In this document: one piece after another, positions 12,109-24,471 of the stretch
Layout: every line of letters begins with the position of its first letter
How positions within the stretch are numbered: position 1 is the first letter of the stretch
Assembly: GCA_904063045.1 (NCBI GenBank)
Contig: CAJFCJ010000003.1
Coordinates: forward strand, 1,426,001-1,490,000
Direction: 5' to 3'
Length of the DNA: 64,000 nt
Origin: Dimorphilus gyrociliatus
Lineage: Eukaryota > Annelida > Polychaeta > Dinophilidae
The notes under the pieces: model-generated
Databases searched by the model: none
What the model was told of the DNA's origin: nothing
The model's input: the letters and a program-made list of their open reading frames with translations, nothing else
Position numbers and translations under genes: made by a program

Positions 12109-14891
12109 ATGAATCTGTTACATTTGGAAGACGCTGTCGATGACAACCCACAAGTAAAATGAAATTCTTAATTTTTTTAACTGATTCATACTCATTTGAT
12201 TATAAGAACAACCGCCCTCTATTAATTCCTTACAGGCCTTAAGCTTATTAAGCTTACATGAAAGAGACTCTCAGACCCTGAAAAAGTATATAGGTGGTAT
12301 GCAATTTTGCCTCAAACGGGTGTTACAAGCTTCCGAAGAGACAAGCTCATCATTAAGAGCCTTGGCTCAACACTTGCATGCTTTTGAGCAACAACCTTTT
12401 CACATAGCTCAAGAAAATACGAGTTTAATTGATATCTTGCATGATATTGCAAAATATTCTGAGGAAATGAGCAGCATATATCAAGTCATGTGCACTCAGA
12501 TCGGTGATAACGTAACATCTGCAGTAAATAGATTTTTGCAAAACGATCTTGAAGGTTCACCTTTAAAATAGACTTGTAATTCATTGCGACTATAAACTAT
12601 AAATTAATATATATTTTAACAGAAATGTCGGGCTTCACTGAGATGGTTGCCCGAAACAGAGCTGAGTACGAAGCATCACTCAATAAGTATCTGAAGCTTT
12701 CTAAGAAGAGAGACTCAGATAAACTAGTTGCGGAATGTCGTACCGAACTAGAAACAGCTCAACACCGCCTTGAACTGGCATCCTTACAGCATTATTCGAA
12801 TTTGAATACTTTACAATATTCTCGTTCATCGGCCATATTAGAACCATTAGCTGGTTTGTTAGCTTGTCATAGAACCCATTTTTCAGTTGGTCAATCTACC
12901 GCCGAACAAGCAAAAGATATTGCAAATGTAGCTGATAGCGTTGTGGCAGCAAGTACATCAAAACGAAACAACTATATGCAATATACTGCACAAAAAACAT
13001 CAGCTCTTGAGCAATCGGCTCATAAAATGAGAGAAGCACAGGATGATATTCCACCTGAGACTAATCTTTCTACAAAAATGGGATACGTATTGCAAAGATT
13101 TAAACCGTCCGTTTTAAGTGGGGCAAAATGGGAAAAAGGATATTTATCTATCGTATCTGAAAATTTAATGTGGCAGGGAGGAAATGATATAGCCTGTTCC
13201 TCTCTTCTGGATTTACAAACCGATGTTAAAGTAACTGCATCAGAAGCTGACGATAGACGATTTGTTTTCGCGGTATCGAAGTCAAACAGAGTATTTACTT
13301 TCCAGGCGTTCAGCTACAAAGAACAGTTGGAATGGATAAGCGCCATAAACAATGCTAGTAAGATAGCGAATTCGGGTACACCAGCTCAGAGTCCAGCCTT
13401 AAGCGCCCCTTCAAAAACATTCGAACCAGATAGATCAATAGAATTTGAAATTACGGAAGGAATTGAGAAGCTAGGCTCTTCTCTGCCAGAGGAATCTTTT
13501 GTAAAAATTGACTCAGATGGCAATTTAGAGAGGTAAAAGAAAGCTTATTTCTTAATCTGAATGATATATAATCAAAGATACTTTCTTCCGTAGAAAAAAT
13601 CCATTTGCTTCCACAGAAACTGATAATGACGACTATGATGTTAGGTTTCTCGGTAGTATGCAAGTCAATTCGGACGTAGGATCATCAGTAATACTTGAGG
13701 CAATAAGACAAGTTATGGCTGCCAGAGCAATAAAAAATGTATTTAAAGTAGCAGAGACAAAAATACGAATAAACATCAAAGGATTCTGGTAATTGTTTTA
13801 TAGAAAATTCAATATTATATATTTTAATATATTATCCCATTATTTTCATTATTAGTACAATCGAGCAGTCAGATGACTCAATTAGATGTTATTTTCCGCT
13901 TTCCGATATTGCCTCTTGGTCAGTTCATCCTGATAATTCAAGAATGTTTGGTATTATAACAAGAAAAACAACAGATAACGGTCGACTATTCCATTGTCAC
14001 ATTTTTGAAGCGAATAATTGTGCTCAAGAGGTATAAACACGAATAGAAATGATAATAAAATTTCTACTTTTTAAATAACTATCAAAATTTGATTTATTTT
14101 TCTTCAATAGATTCAAAAATCTTTAGAGAAAAACACTCAAATTGCATATCAAAGAGTTTTGGTAAGTTACTTATATAAAAGAAAAGTAAAATAAAAGATT
14201 TAAGATTTACTTATAAATGTCTAGGAAGCTCAAGCAGCAGAGCGAATGAAAGAAAAGGTAAGTTACATAATAATAACTTTTTTAACGTAATTAAGTATAA
14301 TCCTATAAAATGATAAAAAAAATTAATAAAAGGAGTAATTTATATACTTGATATATATATAAATTTATATATATACTAATATATTAATTTATCTTATTTG
14401 AATATCATCATTTTCTCTCTTTTTATATTTTATTATTGTACAGAATGTTTACGGTGAACAATTAAGTCAATAACTGTTTTTATAAAAATTTCTTTAAATC
14501 AACGTAAGTATAGAAAAACACTGAAAGAAAAATCTTCTTTTTTTTTAGTATATACTGTATTAGTATGTGTACTGTATCTATATATATATATATATACTGT
14601 ATATGTACATATTTATAAGCCTAGCTTTTTAAATTAAATTTTTTTTAATTGTATTAAACTTTTACTAATTGAATTACTAAGTTAGTTAACGCTTTTCCAT
14701 TTATTATTAACTTATCAATCTCTGAAATACTTGTTCAGCTTTTTTCTTATTTGCTATAATATATTATATTTTAAAATGGTTTTTAATTGTCCTTTCAGGA
14801 AATTCTTATGGAAAATATTGCTAATCTGCCCGATAGGACACCTTCTGAGCCATCCGAAACTGATCCAGAAATTTCTGCAAGTGAAGGATAA
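12109..14891 (+). CDS. APPL1: APPL adaptor (BAR-PH-PTB)
   Basis: Eight exons (12109-12153, 12236-12554, 12623-13532, 13594-13788, 13856-14030, 14111-14161, 14225-14257, 14799-14891) encode 606 residues. The order is BAR domain (residues about 1-265, helical, with NTLQYSRSSAILEPLAGLL), PH domain (about 270-375, MGYVLQRFKPS to EQLEWISAINNASK), a linker ending in NPFAS, and a PTB domain starting DVRFLGSMQVNSDV and ending in a Glu/Lys-rich helix. In animals APPL binds Rab5 on early endosomes and links receptors (adiponectin receptor, TrkA, DCC) to Akt signalling. The NPF-like NPFAS motif before the PTB is also in the human protein. Length is somewhat below human APPL1 (709). APPL1 and APPL2 cannot be separated here, since one invertebrate copy is usual. 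An alternative last exon is listed separately. Confidence 0.93.
14444..14473 (+). CDS. APPL1: Possible alternative last exon of APPL
   Basis: After the exon ending at 14257 there is a good acceptor at 14443, with a long pyrimidine-rich tract before it. Reading on in phase 0 gives NVYGEQLSQ then TAA at 14471-14473. Using it would replace the 30-residue tail of the 14799-14891 exon. The acceptor looks at least as strong as the distal one, so alternative splicing is plausible but unproven. Confidence 0.4.
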   Translation, partial: NVYGEQLSQ

Positions 14892-15119
14892 TAATCTTCA
14901 AACTATATATATTCTATATATATATATAAATATATATAATTTATATATACTTATAAAATATTCGCATAACAACTTTATCTAACCTTTAAAACAAAAAACA
15001 ACCATTATTTTCACATTCCATTTAAACAGAGCATAACTTGTTTAACGATAAAATTTTGAATTATAAAGATGTACACAATACTTTTTATTTGCTTGTGTAT
15101 ATCTTTTAATTAGTTATTA

Positions 15120-15379
15120 CTAAGTGAATTTCTTTAGAACTACGATACTAACAACTGTTGCTAGTAGAATTGAAATAAATAATGCTATTTTTTCATTGGT
15201 CATTCTATAGTAGGCGATTGTTCTAAGTGGGGGACGGAGGGTAGATAAGTTTTGTACTTCTTCTTCTATAAACAATACCTTTACAACTCATAGAAAATTT
15301 TTTCTCTTTTAATACAAACTAACTTGTACCAGTTTTCCTATGAGCATTCAAATAGTTGTCACTTAAAGATTTAATAGAT
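15120..15379 (-). CDS. Tentative last two exons of a small tail-anchored membrane protein
   Basis: Two minus-strand segments join cleanly: 15379-15330 (acceptor AAG, donor GTACAA) and 15265-15120 (acceptor TATAG, stop TAG at 15120-15122), with a 64-nt intron typical of this genome. The read-through is SIKSLSDNYLNAHRKTG, then EEEVQNLSTLRPPLRTIAY, then MTNEKIALFISILLATVVSI and a VVLKKFT end. That is a hydrophilic part followed by one strong hydrophobic helix and a very short basic tail, the layout of a tail-anchored ER, mitochondrial or peroxisomal protein. I could not place an upstream exon or start codon, and I do not recognise the family. It could be a chance open stretch. Confidence 0.3.
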
Positions 15380-16902
15380 CTTCAAATCCCCAGAGTATTC
15401 ATCTTCCAGAAAAGAGCTTTATTCTCACATAGCTTAATCTTTTTGAATAAAATTCACCCTATTATCATTTATAATTATCCTATTGAAATCTATTTCGTGC
15501 TGGGACAATGCCAAGAGGTATAAATGTGTATGAATAGAACATGGAAGAGAGAGGAAGTTGGCGGGAACCTCTAGTGTTTTCATCTGACCTACCCGGATAC
15601 GTTACGTAACGCTAATAAAATAAGTTACTAGAATAAAATATTTGCCGTTCTAAATTGTCTATGATCAAAGAGACCCCTATAGTGAAACAAGAATATAACT
15701 ATCATAATAGTCTCTAGTTACGTGTTGGACTATACCGTTTTAAATTGGAGTATTACTGGCCACCTAATGAGTCAGGAGTAGTCCATATCCTCCAGATGGC
15801 GGCGGCTGTTCTTCAAAAGGAAGGAGAAGGATGAAAGCAATATATCACATGGGCTTATTGAAAGTGCTTTCGTCATCCCCTATACTCATTTGAACCTAAA
15901 AAATGTTATATTAAATAATAAAAAATTCTGTGAAAACAAAAAACAAAATCAATGAATAATAAAGTAAATAGAAACTTATTACTCTAATTAACTAAGCCTA
16001 TTCTCTATATAATTAATTTATGAATCAATATTAATAATGGATTATGTTTTAGGTTGGATAAGCAGAATTAAAAATTTTACTAATTTTATAATTAACAATA
16101 GTATGAGCATCAAGACTTAGATGCCATCTGTTGAGTGGAAAGAAGAGTTAAAGCTTCTAACTGTTCTCTATCCACTCTTTTTCTTTTGCTTATTCTTTAT
16201 CAGATTGACGGTGTATCAGATATGATCGATATTAGACTGATATTGAAAGAACCTATTCGATATATATCTCTAAATATTTGCCCATTACTACTTTAAAGTA
16301 AATTGCTTAGAAGGAGTAAAACATTTTATTTGAAGGACTATATCTAGTCCTCAGAATTACAAGAGTCACGTGACGCCTCTTGGATGTGCCCCTTCTTTTC
16401 TTACATTCACTACTTTTCGTCTTTCTTGAAAGGAACCGTTAGCCTAGGAAATAAAGAATTATTGAATATGCAAAAAAGAAATTCGACGCCATCTGTTGGC
16501 AAAAATGAACCCTTGAGAGTTTTTTTGAACTAGAAGTGTATATGTTTAAAAATAAAACGTAAAAAAGGTGTTATGGAGAGATTTCTGTATAAAAAAACTA
16601 ATGAAAATTCAAGAAGCGTAAATTGGCCGGGAAAAATTCGAAAACATCAAACAGACAGCATCCTTCTAAAAACACATAATTAATCGGGTCGATTATCACT
16701 TTGATCGCTGCTGCAGAACTTGGCCCGCCCGGATTTTCTTCTAGGCGACGGAACTTTGCCGGGCAACATTTATCTTTGGGTAAATAAGAAAAAAAACTGA
16801 ATGAAAGGGAACATTAAATATCGGAAGTCGTATTACGGAATAATAACAAAAAGGCGTTGGATCAAAGTAAATCGGGGGTTCATTCCGGCAGTGCGGCACC
16901 TG

Positions 16903-16910
16903 TTACGTAA
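16903..16910. promoter_or_regulatory. TTACGTAA palindrome (one of five between 15602 and 29148)
   Basis: TTACGTAA is the known core for PAR-bZIP, C/EBP and NFIL3-type bZIP factors. Copies are at 15602, 16903, 17769, 19831 and 29141. Four fall inside 4.3 kb of the region 3' of gcm. Function is inferred. Confidence 0.35.
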
Positions 16911-17975
16911 CTCTTCGAATAGTTCTTTCCTTTTTTTAGAAATTGAAAAAAAAGGGGGAAAAATGCACATAAATCAGCCGACCGATTCGAAATTGATTTA
17001 AAGTAGTAATCAAATGGAATTTATCTTTAAACCACACACTGTCGAAATTTTCGAGTGGGCGGGATGACACTGCCTCATTCATAATCGATATAGGACGTTT
17101 CCCTCTCGGTGAGAAAAAGCCGACTTAATAACCGGCTTCCACAAACCAAATTGACTGCCAGCGGCCATCTTTGTTGCTATTAATGATATTTTATCTATTT
17201 TCTACGCTAATATTATCGAGGCGAAACATCTCACCCATGACCTATAGTCGCATTGAAATCTTTCTAGACACCTACAGAGTTTTGACACGTTTTCCTGAAA
17301 ATTGATACTCTCTTGGAATGTCGATGTTTTTAAACATACACCGCATTTTATGTAATGAGGTCGGTCATGTGACCTTTTGAGGGGTAACGAATGTTTGCGG
17401 AGAAGGCGTGAAGAAAGTATAATTGGTTGATTATGTAGCAATTGCGCAATTACCAGGATCTAGTAAACATGACATCTAGTCTAGACACGACGCCTAGAAG
17501 GGATATTTATCCATGATGTATATTTTATTTTACAGCTGCTTCCCTATATAGATACAATTATCTAAATGAGTAATTCATCGACCAAAACGGGCAACACGTG
17601 TATATGCCGATGACGTAACTATTTTAATGAAGGGAAACAAATGTCTAGTGTAAAAAATATACTTATACACAAAGACACGCGCTAGTTACGCAACAGCTGA
17701 CAGCACTGTAAAATAAGTTCCTCTTTTAACATTATACTCTTAACATTTAAAAAAAAAAGTATTAATTGTTACGTAACAAAACCCATATTCTACAATAAAT
17801 TCAATATTCATTTGATAATTTATTCAATTATGCAAATAACATTTAGTTTATAAGAAGAGTCCTTTTTACGTTTTTTAATAGTTTATTTCTGACATTGACT
17901 ACCCAAAGTTAAATTCCTATCAAGCTACGTTAAAATTAATGTTGTCCTTTCTGTGGGAAACTTCTCTGCCAGTTT

Positions 17976-17980
<5 letters not shown>

Positions 17981-18006
<26 letters not shown>
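17981..18006. repeat. TA dinucleotide microsatellite
   Basis: About 13 TA units. Similar runs occur at 14579-14596, 20274-20305, 23219-23244, 26274-26294 and 60717-60731. Confidence 0.9.
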
Positions 18007-20273
18007 ACATATATACACTATACAAGCCATATACAGTAGAGTTATTCAACCTAGGCCTATATTAAGACCTATAATTAGGTTATTCTATTGTAGATCTAAG
18101 GATAAGGATCTCTTTTTTGCTTTATATTCAATTTCTTTCACTCCCACTTCCCTTTCCTATACGCATCTCATTTCAGCTATTAAAAAAAACGATAAGTGAT
18201 TAGGAAAAAATGATTGAATCGTTGCATAAAAATGAGACTATTCTCTAATGGATATTAACTTTATTTGATGTTTTCATTTACTTGAATTAAAGATGTTTTG
18301 AACAGAAATTGAAACGAATTGAAAGAGGGAGGGGGAGGGGGCAGACAGAGAATTGCCCTAAGCCAATTCTTTCGTATTCCCATGAGTTCTTCCGCGTCTA
18401 ATCGCAATTTAACGCGTCCATCAATAACATAAAAGGTAGAAAATTTACCGAAGTAAGCTTCCGAAACACTTCAATATGTTAGTTAGTCAATTTCCCCTGG
18501 AAGAAAAAGAAAGAAAGGATTAATCACCTGACCTAGATGTAAAAAATGAACAAATAGGTATTAAGTGTACAAACAATGGCAGTAGGGGGGGAAAAGGGCA
18601 TAGAGGTTGAGAATTTTTTGGATTGGTGGAAGAGAAAAAACAACCTGTCATGCAATGCTGTCAGTCCCGACAAATTAACGTCATGATCTCTAATCGTATT
18701 CCATAATCTCTCATTAACCGGCAATTATTTAATATGCAATGTCATGCTACACTCGAACTTGTCGTCTTTATCCCGACGTTCGTCGCATGATTCGAATAGT
18801 CGCCGTCTCCGTTTTTCTTATGCGTTAGCGCGCGCTCGTTCTATTAAATGTCAATTAGGATACCATGAAAAATTCGAATAATCTCTTCCCTTGTTTTTTA
18901 TCCCCATTTCATTTCATAATTTTTTATATAATAGAAAATTAGCATCATTAGTATATTTATCTTATATTGTTTATTATATTTCCTGTATGAATAAGTTTGC
19001 TATGGGATTATAATTAGAGTTATAAATGACTAAATCCTAATGGCAAATAGCTTGTGCAAACAGAAGCATGACGTAAGCGAATTAACAGGGAATTAATAAA
19101 GCAATATTTTTTCACGTGACCCACCACCATGACCTAGTCACACTGTCGTAAGACAGACGTCCGAGTTAAATGGTCCGTTACTGAAAGAAAACGTGAACTT
19201 TGTTGGTCATTTATCAGTTCTTCCAGGTGTCACAGAGTCGAAAAAGAGAGAAAAGAAGAGAAGGTTAGTAAAGAAGAGAAGAAAGGAAAGCACCTGCTGC
19301 CTCGTCGCGATCTTTTACATTATATACCTTATTTGCGGGCAGCTGTTTTACGAGGCGTTTAAAGAGAGACGCCTCTTCTTTTCGCTGTTTTGACCATCGA
19401 CAACATTATATAATCTCGCCTAATCCGTCAAATCGAAACGCATCAAACGCAGTTGAATTTTTTCGCTTCCGTATTTTCCACTTTGATCTCAAAAGACGCC
19501 CGATTACCTGCATTTCTACTTTACATTCGAATAATGAGCGAACCTTTCGCCCTTCTTTCTCTCTTTTGCGTCACATCAAAGAATTTACGGGTCTAGAAAC
19601 ACGTGTTACTTATGGTTGTTTTTATATGGGGTGCAAAAGCTTTTAATGAAGATTCGAAAGCATTATACAATATAAACTCACTATTTTATGCTAGCATTCT
19701 TTTATTCAATAAGTTTAGAACTATTTACAGATAAGTACTATTTAAGATATCAAATTTCTGTTGAATAACAACGGGAAACCCTTAGCTGGGAGCGCCCGTG
19801 TACTGAGGGGAACTTGTACGTCAAATGGAGTTACGTAAAATTTCTTTTATCCATTCGAACCGTATCGACGCTGTCACGAATTTTGAGAATCGCTTTTTGT
19901 AGTCAGAATAATAGGCGTCTATTCAAGCGTCTATCAGCGTTGGGGAGGCGTATATTTAACGATTAACTAAGCGCCTTAAAAAAGCCAGGTGATGGTGGGC
20001 GTGGCTTATTTTCGTGTAATGGTGCATGCGCCTAGAAATGAACACCAACAGCGATAATTCCAGTCTTAAATATTCAAGCACCTGGCAAAAGTCGAGGTGG
20101 ACAAATGCACGTGAAAAATTGTTAAAAAATTTGCGTGCTAATGTATTTATTAGTTTAGATCACGCATTATACTAATTTGTAATAATTTCTCTATTCAAAA
20201 GTCACATTAGAAAACACTCTAATTGTCCTTTTAATACCAATAATTGACGAAAAGCGATACTGTAAAAAAAAAA

Positions 20274-20306
<33 letters not shown>

Positions 20307-23090
20307 AAATTATATATGTTACGTATTCGAACAAAGAAACACTCTCCGTTTCTCCATATCCAAACACCATGTGACAAATATATAGGGCGTCTAGTGGGCG
20401 TCGTTATACGTTTGACCTGTACACGTTACAAGAGTCAAGTACTGTGAGCAATAAATATATTATAGCGTTCAATTTATAGTTCATAACATGTAATTATAGA
20501 TTATAAAACAGAACACGACATCTTTCCGAATAAACAATAGTACATTGATTACATGGGATAGTGAAAAACAGGAAGCCGGAAGTGTGAACTTCCGCGAAAA
20601 GAACCCGCAGAAAATTTTTCGTGTGTCAGAAATTATCTGAAGAGTTTGTAAATAATGGCGATCCGGTTAGCAAGCGACTCTTTTAGATTGATGACATTCA
20701 TAGGATAAAGAAAAAGGAATGAGAAGAAAGAAAGTATCCTACTTCTTTTATTAAAAAAAGAATTTTGTGTTCTTTAGATATAAAAAAAAATCCGTTAAAA
20801 AATTTACAGTTAAACTCTTCAGATGATAAGAAAAGAGGGTTTCTTTTAAAGAAAAAAATAAAAAAAGACATAATAAGCAATCGGTGTTTATAGAAATAGT
20901 CTAATCGATCGTAATCAATATTAATTCATTCAGATATATATTCTTTTAATGGTCGATTATGCATCACTAAACGTTTGCATGTCACTGTCAAATGCTCAAT
21001 ATAGAGCTGTACGCAGCTGTCAAACGACAACGATTGATAAACTTTTATATGATTCGTTTTTTTTTTAAATGAATAAAAAAGGGCAGACAACAAACCATAA
21101 CAATAAACATTGTCTGGAAAAATATACAAAGTCCTTTATTTCTTATTTATTTGAAAGAAAAAAAATTTTAGGGCAATAAAGTATGATAATAATAAAATCA
21201 AATTTTCGATATTACAATTTCTCTTTTCACCAATCGACTTCCGCCCCACTCATCCTAATTAGGTTTCGATTTATTAGTTAAAATGTGGGCGTCATCTGCC
21301 CTAATCGGTGGGCCGTAACGTCCCAAGCAGCTGTAAAATAGCTAGGGTTGGAAAATAGGAAGAGGAGGAAAAAAAGTGAAACATGTGCACTTTCTTGATC
21401 TCTTAAATCGATAAGATTCAGTATTGGTTATTGACTCGTCAAACTACTTGATAATTATTTTAAGAGATGATACATTCTTCTTATTCCGCCTTTCTTTTCT
21501 CTTCTGTTTTCTTTTTTCGTTTTCTTTTTTTGTACATATCTCTTTCTTCTTCATCTCTCTTCCTCCGCCCACCTTTCTTTATTTTTTACCCTTTGTTAGT
21601 AGAGAATTTCTTTCGCGGAGTTATTAAATATATTTTTTTGTTTGAAAGCGTCCGACCAAGTGTCGTTGACACGCGTCGAGTAGTAGAAAATTGAATCGTT
21701 TGAAGTTTTGCCGAAGCCGCCCCAACCCTGATGTGGGTCCGTGCGATTAACAAGACTAGGTAGAGAGTTAATCGGAGGAGGAAAAGAGGCCATGTCCTTA
21801 GGCCTAAGAGACAGGCAAATATTTCGTAAACAGAGCCCTCATGCTGGCGTATGGACCTGCATAGAGATGGTACCGATATTTATATATGTTCTCTATAAAA
21901 CTAACGAACATTTTAACCACCATGTTATTGTGTCTAAGTTGAACGTTGGAGAAGGACTTTCCTAAAACTTTTCTTTAAAATAGCCAACTTTCCTCATTCA
22001 GGTTAAGAACAAAAAAGATTGCATAGAGAGAGTATTCTTTTGGATAGGTGAAACGGATAAAGCGGACTGCTTGCAGGCGAAACGTGCAATTTATGTGACA
22101 ATGTCTTTTACGAAACAATGAATGTATGTGCTCATTTTTATTAGGAGATGAAGTATTATATATTTCTTGTTGTACAAATTAGTTATATGGAAGTTATTAG
22201 TAATTAAATTAGTGATAACGTATATAAAGATCTTATCGAAATAAAAATTAAAATACAATAAATGTCAGTCGACGATAATCAGTGGCGATTACGATTTTAG
22301 ATATATGTATACGTATAAGGATGAAGGTAGATTTGGTCGAAAATGTTACCTAAATATATATGTATATTTGATATATTATCGTATCTGCATAGTCGAGTGA
22401 CGAGAGAAATAAACGTATATCAAATGAGAGATTTGGGCGTTACCGATCATTCATAAAAAAGGCATTGTACGGGCTCTTGACGTCAATTCGATATTTTATT
22501 TAAATAACTTGTAAAATATAATAAAATACTTAATAAAAGAATTGGAAAATTTTTAAAACAAATATATATGAGTAAGTACATTTACAAAAAAAACATCTGT
22601 GCAAACATGAAAGACGCCGCCTAGTCGTAAACGCCTTATACGAACAGCTAAATTTAGTGCTTACCCCGCAAAGAAAGACGAGATGAAACGAAACGGTAAC
22701 AGGTGTGTATTTTTGCAGTCATAGATGTGTTTATGCAGAATAGAGAGAGTTGATGGCAACAGCTTGGCCAAGCATGGGATTATCTATTGATTATCAAGTT
22801 GAATCCGGGTTTTGAAAATGTGAAATGTAGGTGATTTGCATATTGAAGTTATATTGTAGATTATACGTAATGATAAGGAAGATGACGTTTTATGGACGTC
22901 AGCGAGCGTATTTGTATAAGTTTTACGATGCAAAAAAAGGTTGCTTGACGTTTTTAATACCTTAAATCTGGCCGGTTTCTGGCAAACAATAAGACTACTG
23001 TAAAATTTTTTTTCTACTGTTTGCTATATGAAATAAAGAAAAAGTCGATCTCTTTCCAAAAGTGACTTTTATAGCGCATCCCGCCGATAG

Positions 23091-23098
23091 ATGCGGGT
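23091..23098 (+). promoter_or_regulatory. Perfect GCM-binding octamer, 3' of gcm
   Basis: ATGCGGGT is the canonical binding site of GCM-domain proteins. It lies 364 bp beyond the gcm stop codon. See the intronic copy at 24304 and the variant ATGCGGGC at 27625. Confidence 0.5.
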
Positions 23099-23218
23099 CA
23101 ATTTAAATAGTTAGAACTTTTTCAAAGGTTTCTCCACTCCTTAAATATATATATTCAAGTTTTTCAATCCCAAAAATGTCTACTTTCTTTATTCCATCCT
23201 TTCTTTTATTGCACTTCA

Positions 23219-23249
<31 letters not shown>

Positions 23250-23461
23250 GATAGACCCTTATTTATACAGTATCCATGTATTTAACATTCAATTTTTTGA
23301 ACAAATTTCCTTTCTTTCTAACACTGAAAGCTCTATCTAACAAAATACCCTAAGCCCAAAATAAATTATAGCCAATGGAATAACAAACAAAAGGTAAACG
23401 AAACTAGAAATATTTTTTACAAACAAAGCATTTGTCTTAAACAAAATCATGATGAAAAAGT

Positions 23462-24431
23462 TCATTGTGTCGTGTAGCCAAACGACGGCAGGAATGGATT
23501 ATATTCGGTTACTTCACCAGTTGATGCGTAGCGCAAACTAGAATACGTTGGGAAAAAATCATAGCCGGTTGAAACTGTATTTTGTTCAGGGAAAAAGGAT
23601 GCTGTTCTGGAACCTTGAACTGGTTGTAATTCAGCGTATGAGGAATTTTTAGCAGCTTCTTGCATAAATGCTGGGCCAAAACTTGGTAAATCATCTGTTT
23701 TTTTTGATGAAAATTGAAGAAATTCGGACGGATCGTTAAAAGTACAGCTATCGGCAGTTGAAATCGTTGACGCTGGAGTGTAAAGGCATTCAGAGACTTG
23801 GGGAACGGGCGCTGATGGATGAGCGTGAGTGTGGTGAGGTGGAGGAGGGGGAGCAAATGTTGGGGGACAATATTGTTCTTGTGGCAAAAAATCAAAGTCA
23901 GAGGGAGGATTTTGGTATTGCCTGAGTGTTGGGTAATTGTGATTAGAACTTTCAAATTCGGCTGCGGGGGTATAGTGTGTTTCGTAAAATAGACGAGGCG
24001 TTGAATTGTGATGAGCGGCAGTCTCAAAGGCAGGAAAAGGGCACGGTGATGGAGCAGTTGTTGAAGACATCTCTATTCGAGGAATTTTGAATTGATTGAA
24101 TCCTGGTGGAGAGCTTGTCGTCGTAACAGCACTTGCAGGCCTCTTTTTTGGACTAGCAAAACGTCTGTAACCCTGTTGGGAGAATAAAAATTCACTTTAT
24201 ACTAATGTCTTTTATTTTGACACCCATTTATTACACATATATAAAAAAAAGACATTTCAATCATCATTCAGCTTTCTCCATAGTTAATTCGTGCATACAC
24301 GTTACCCGCATATCATTATAGGCCTATTGAAATAACCTTATCCGCGAAATAGTGCAGATTCTAAAAATTAATGAGTTGCAGCATATTAAGATTATTTTGC
24401 CCATCCCAGTTTTATTTATATATTAAATATA

Positions 24432-24471
<40 letters not shown>

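Larger units (their letters stand above)
14892..23461. other. 8.5-kb gene-poor region 3' of gcm
   Basis: This is the largest gap in the window. Open frames inside are short, low-complexity or lack splice signals. It contains TA microsatellites (17981-18006, 20274-20305, 23219-23244) and pyrimidine tracts near 21470-21600. It also holds clustered palindromic motifs: TTACGTAA at 15602, 16903, 17769 and 19831, TCACGTGA at 16366 and 19112, and a GCM octamer at 23091. Stretches of mixed GC content (15540-15900, 16680-17500, 18640-18860, 19080-20120) look less like drifted AT-rich spacer. They are candidate enhancers for gcm or APPL, by inference from context. Confidence 0.5.

Noticed and set aside
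18533-18724. Minus-strand frame with protein-like start (ERLWNTIRDHDVNLSG)
   Set aside because: No ATG, no usable acceptor before it, and the rest is pyrimidine-driven sequence.
21424-21694. Overlapping Phe/Ser/Leu-rich frames
   Set aside because: They come from a long pyrimidine tract and show no splice structure.
23509-24027. Long alternative frame over the last gcm exon
   Set aside because: Shadow of the gcm frame; Pro/His-rich coding sequence leaves long open frames by chance.
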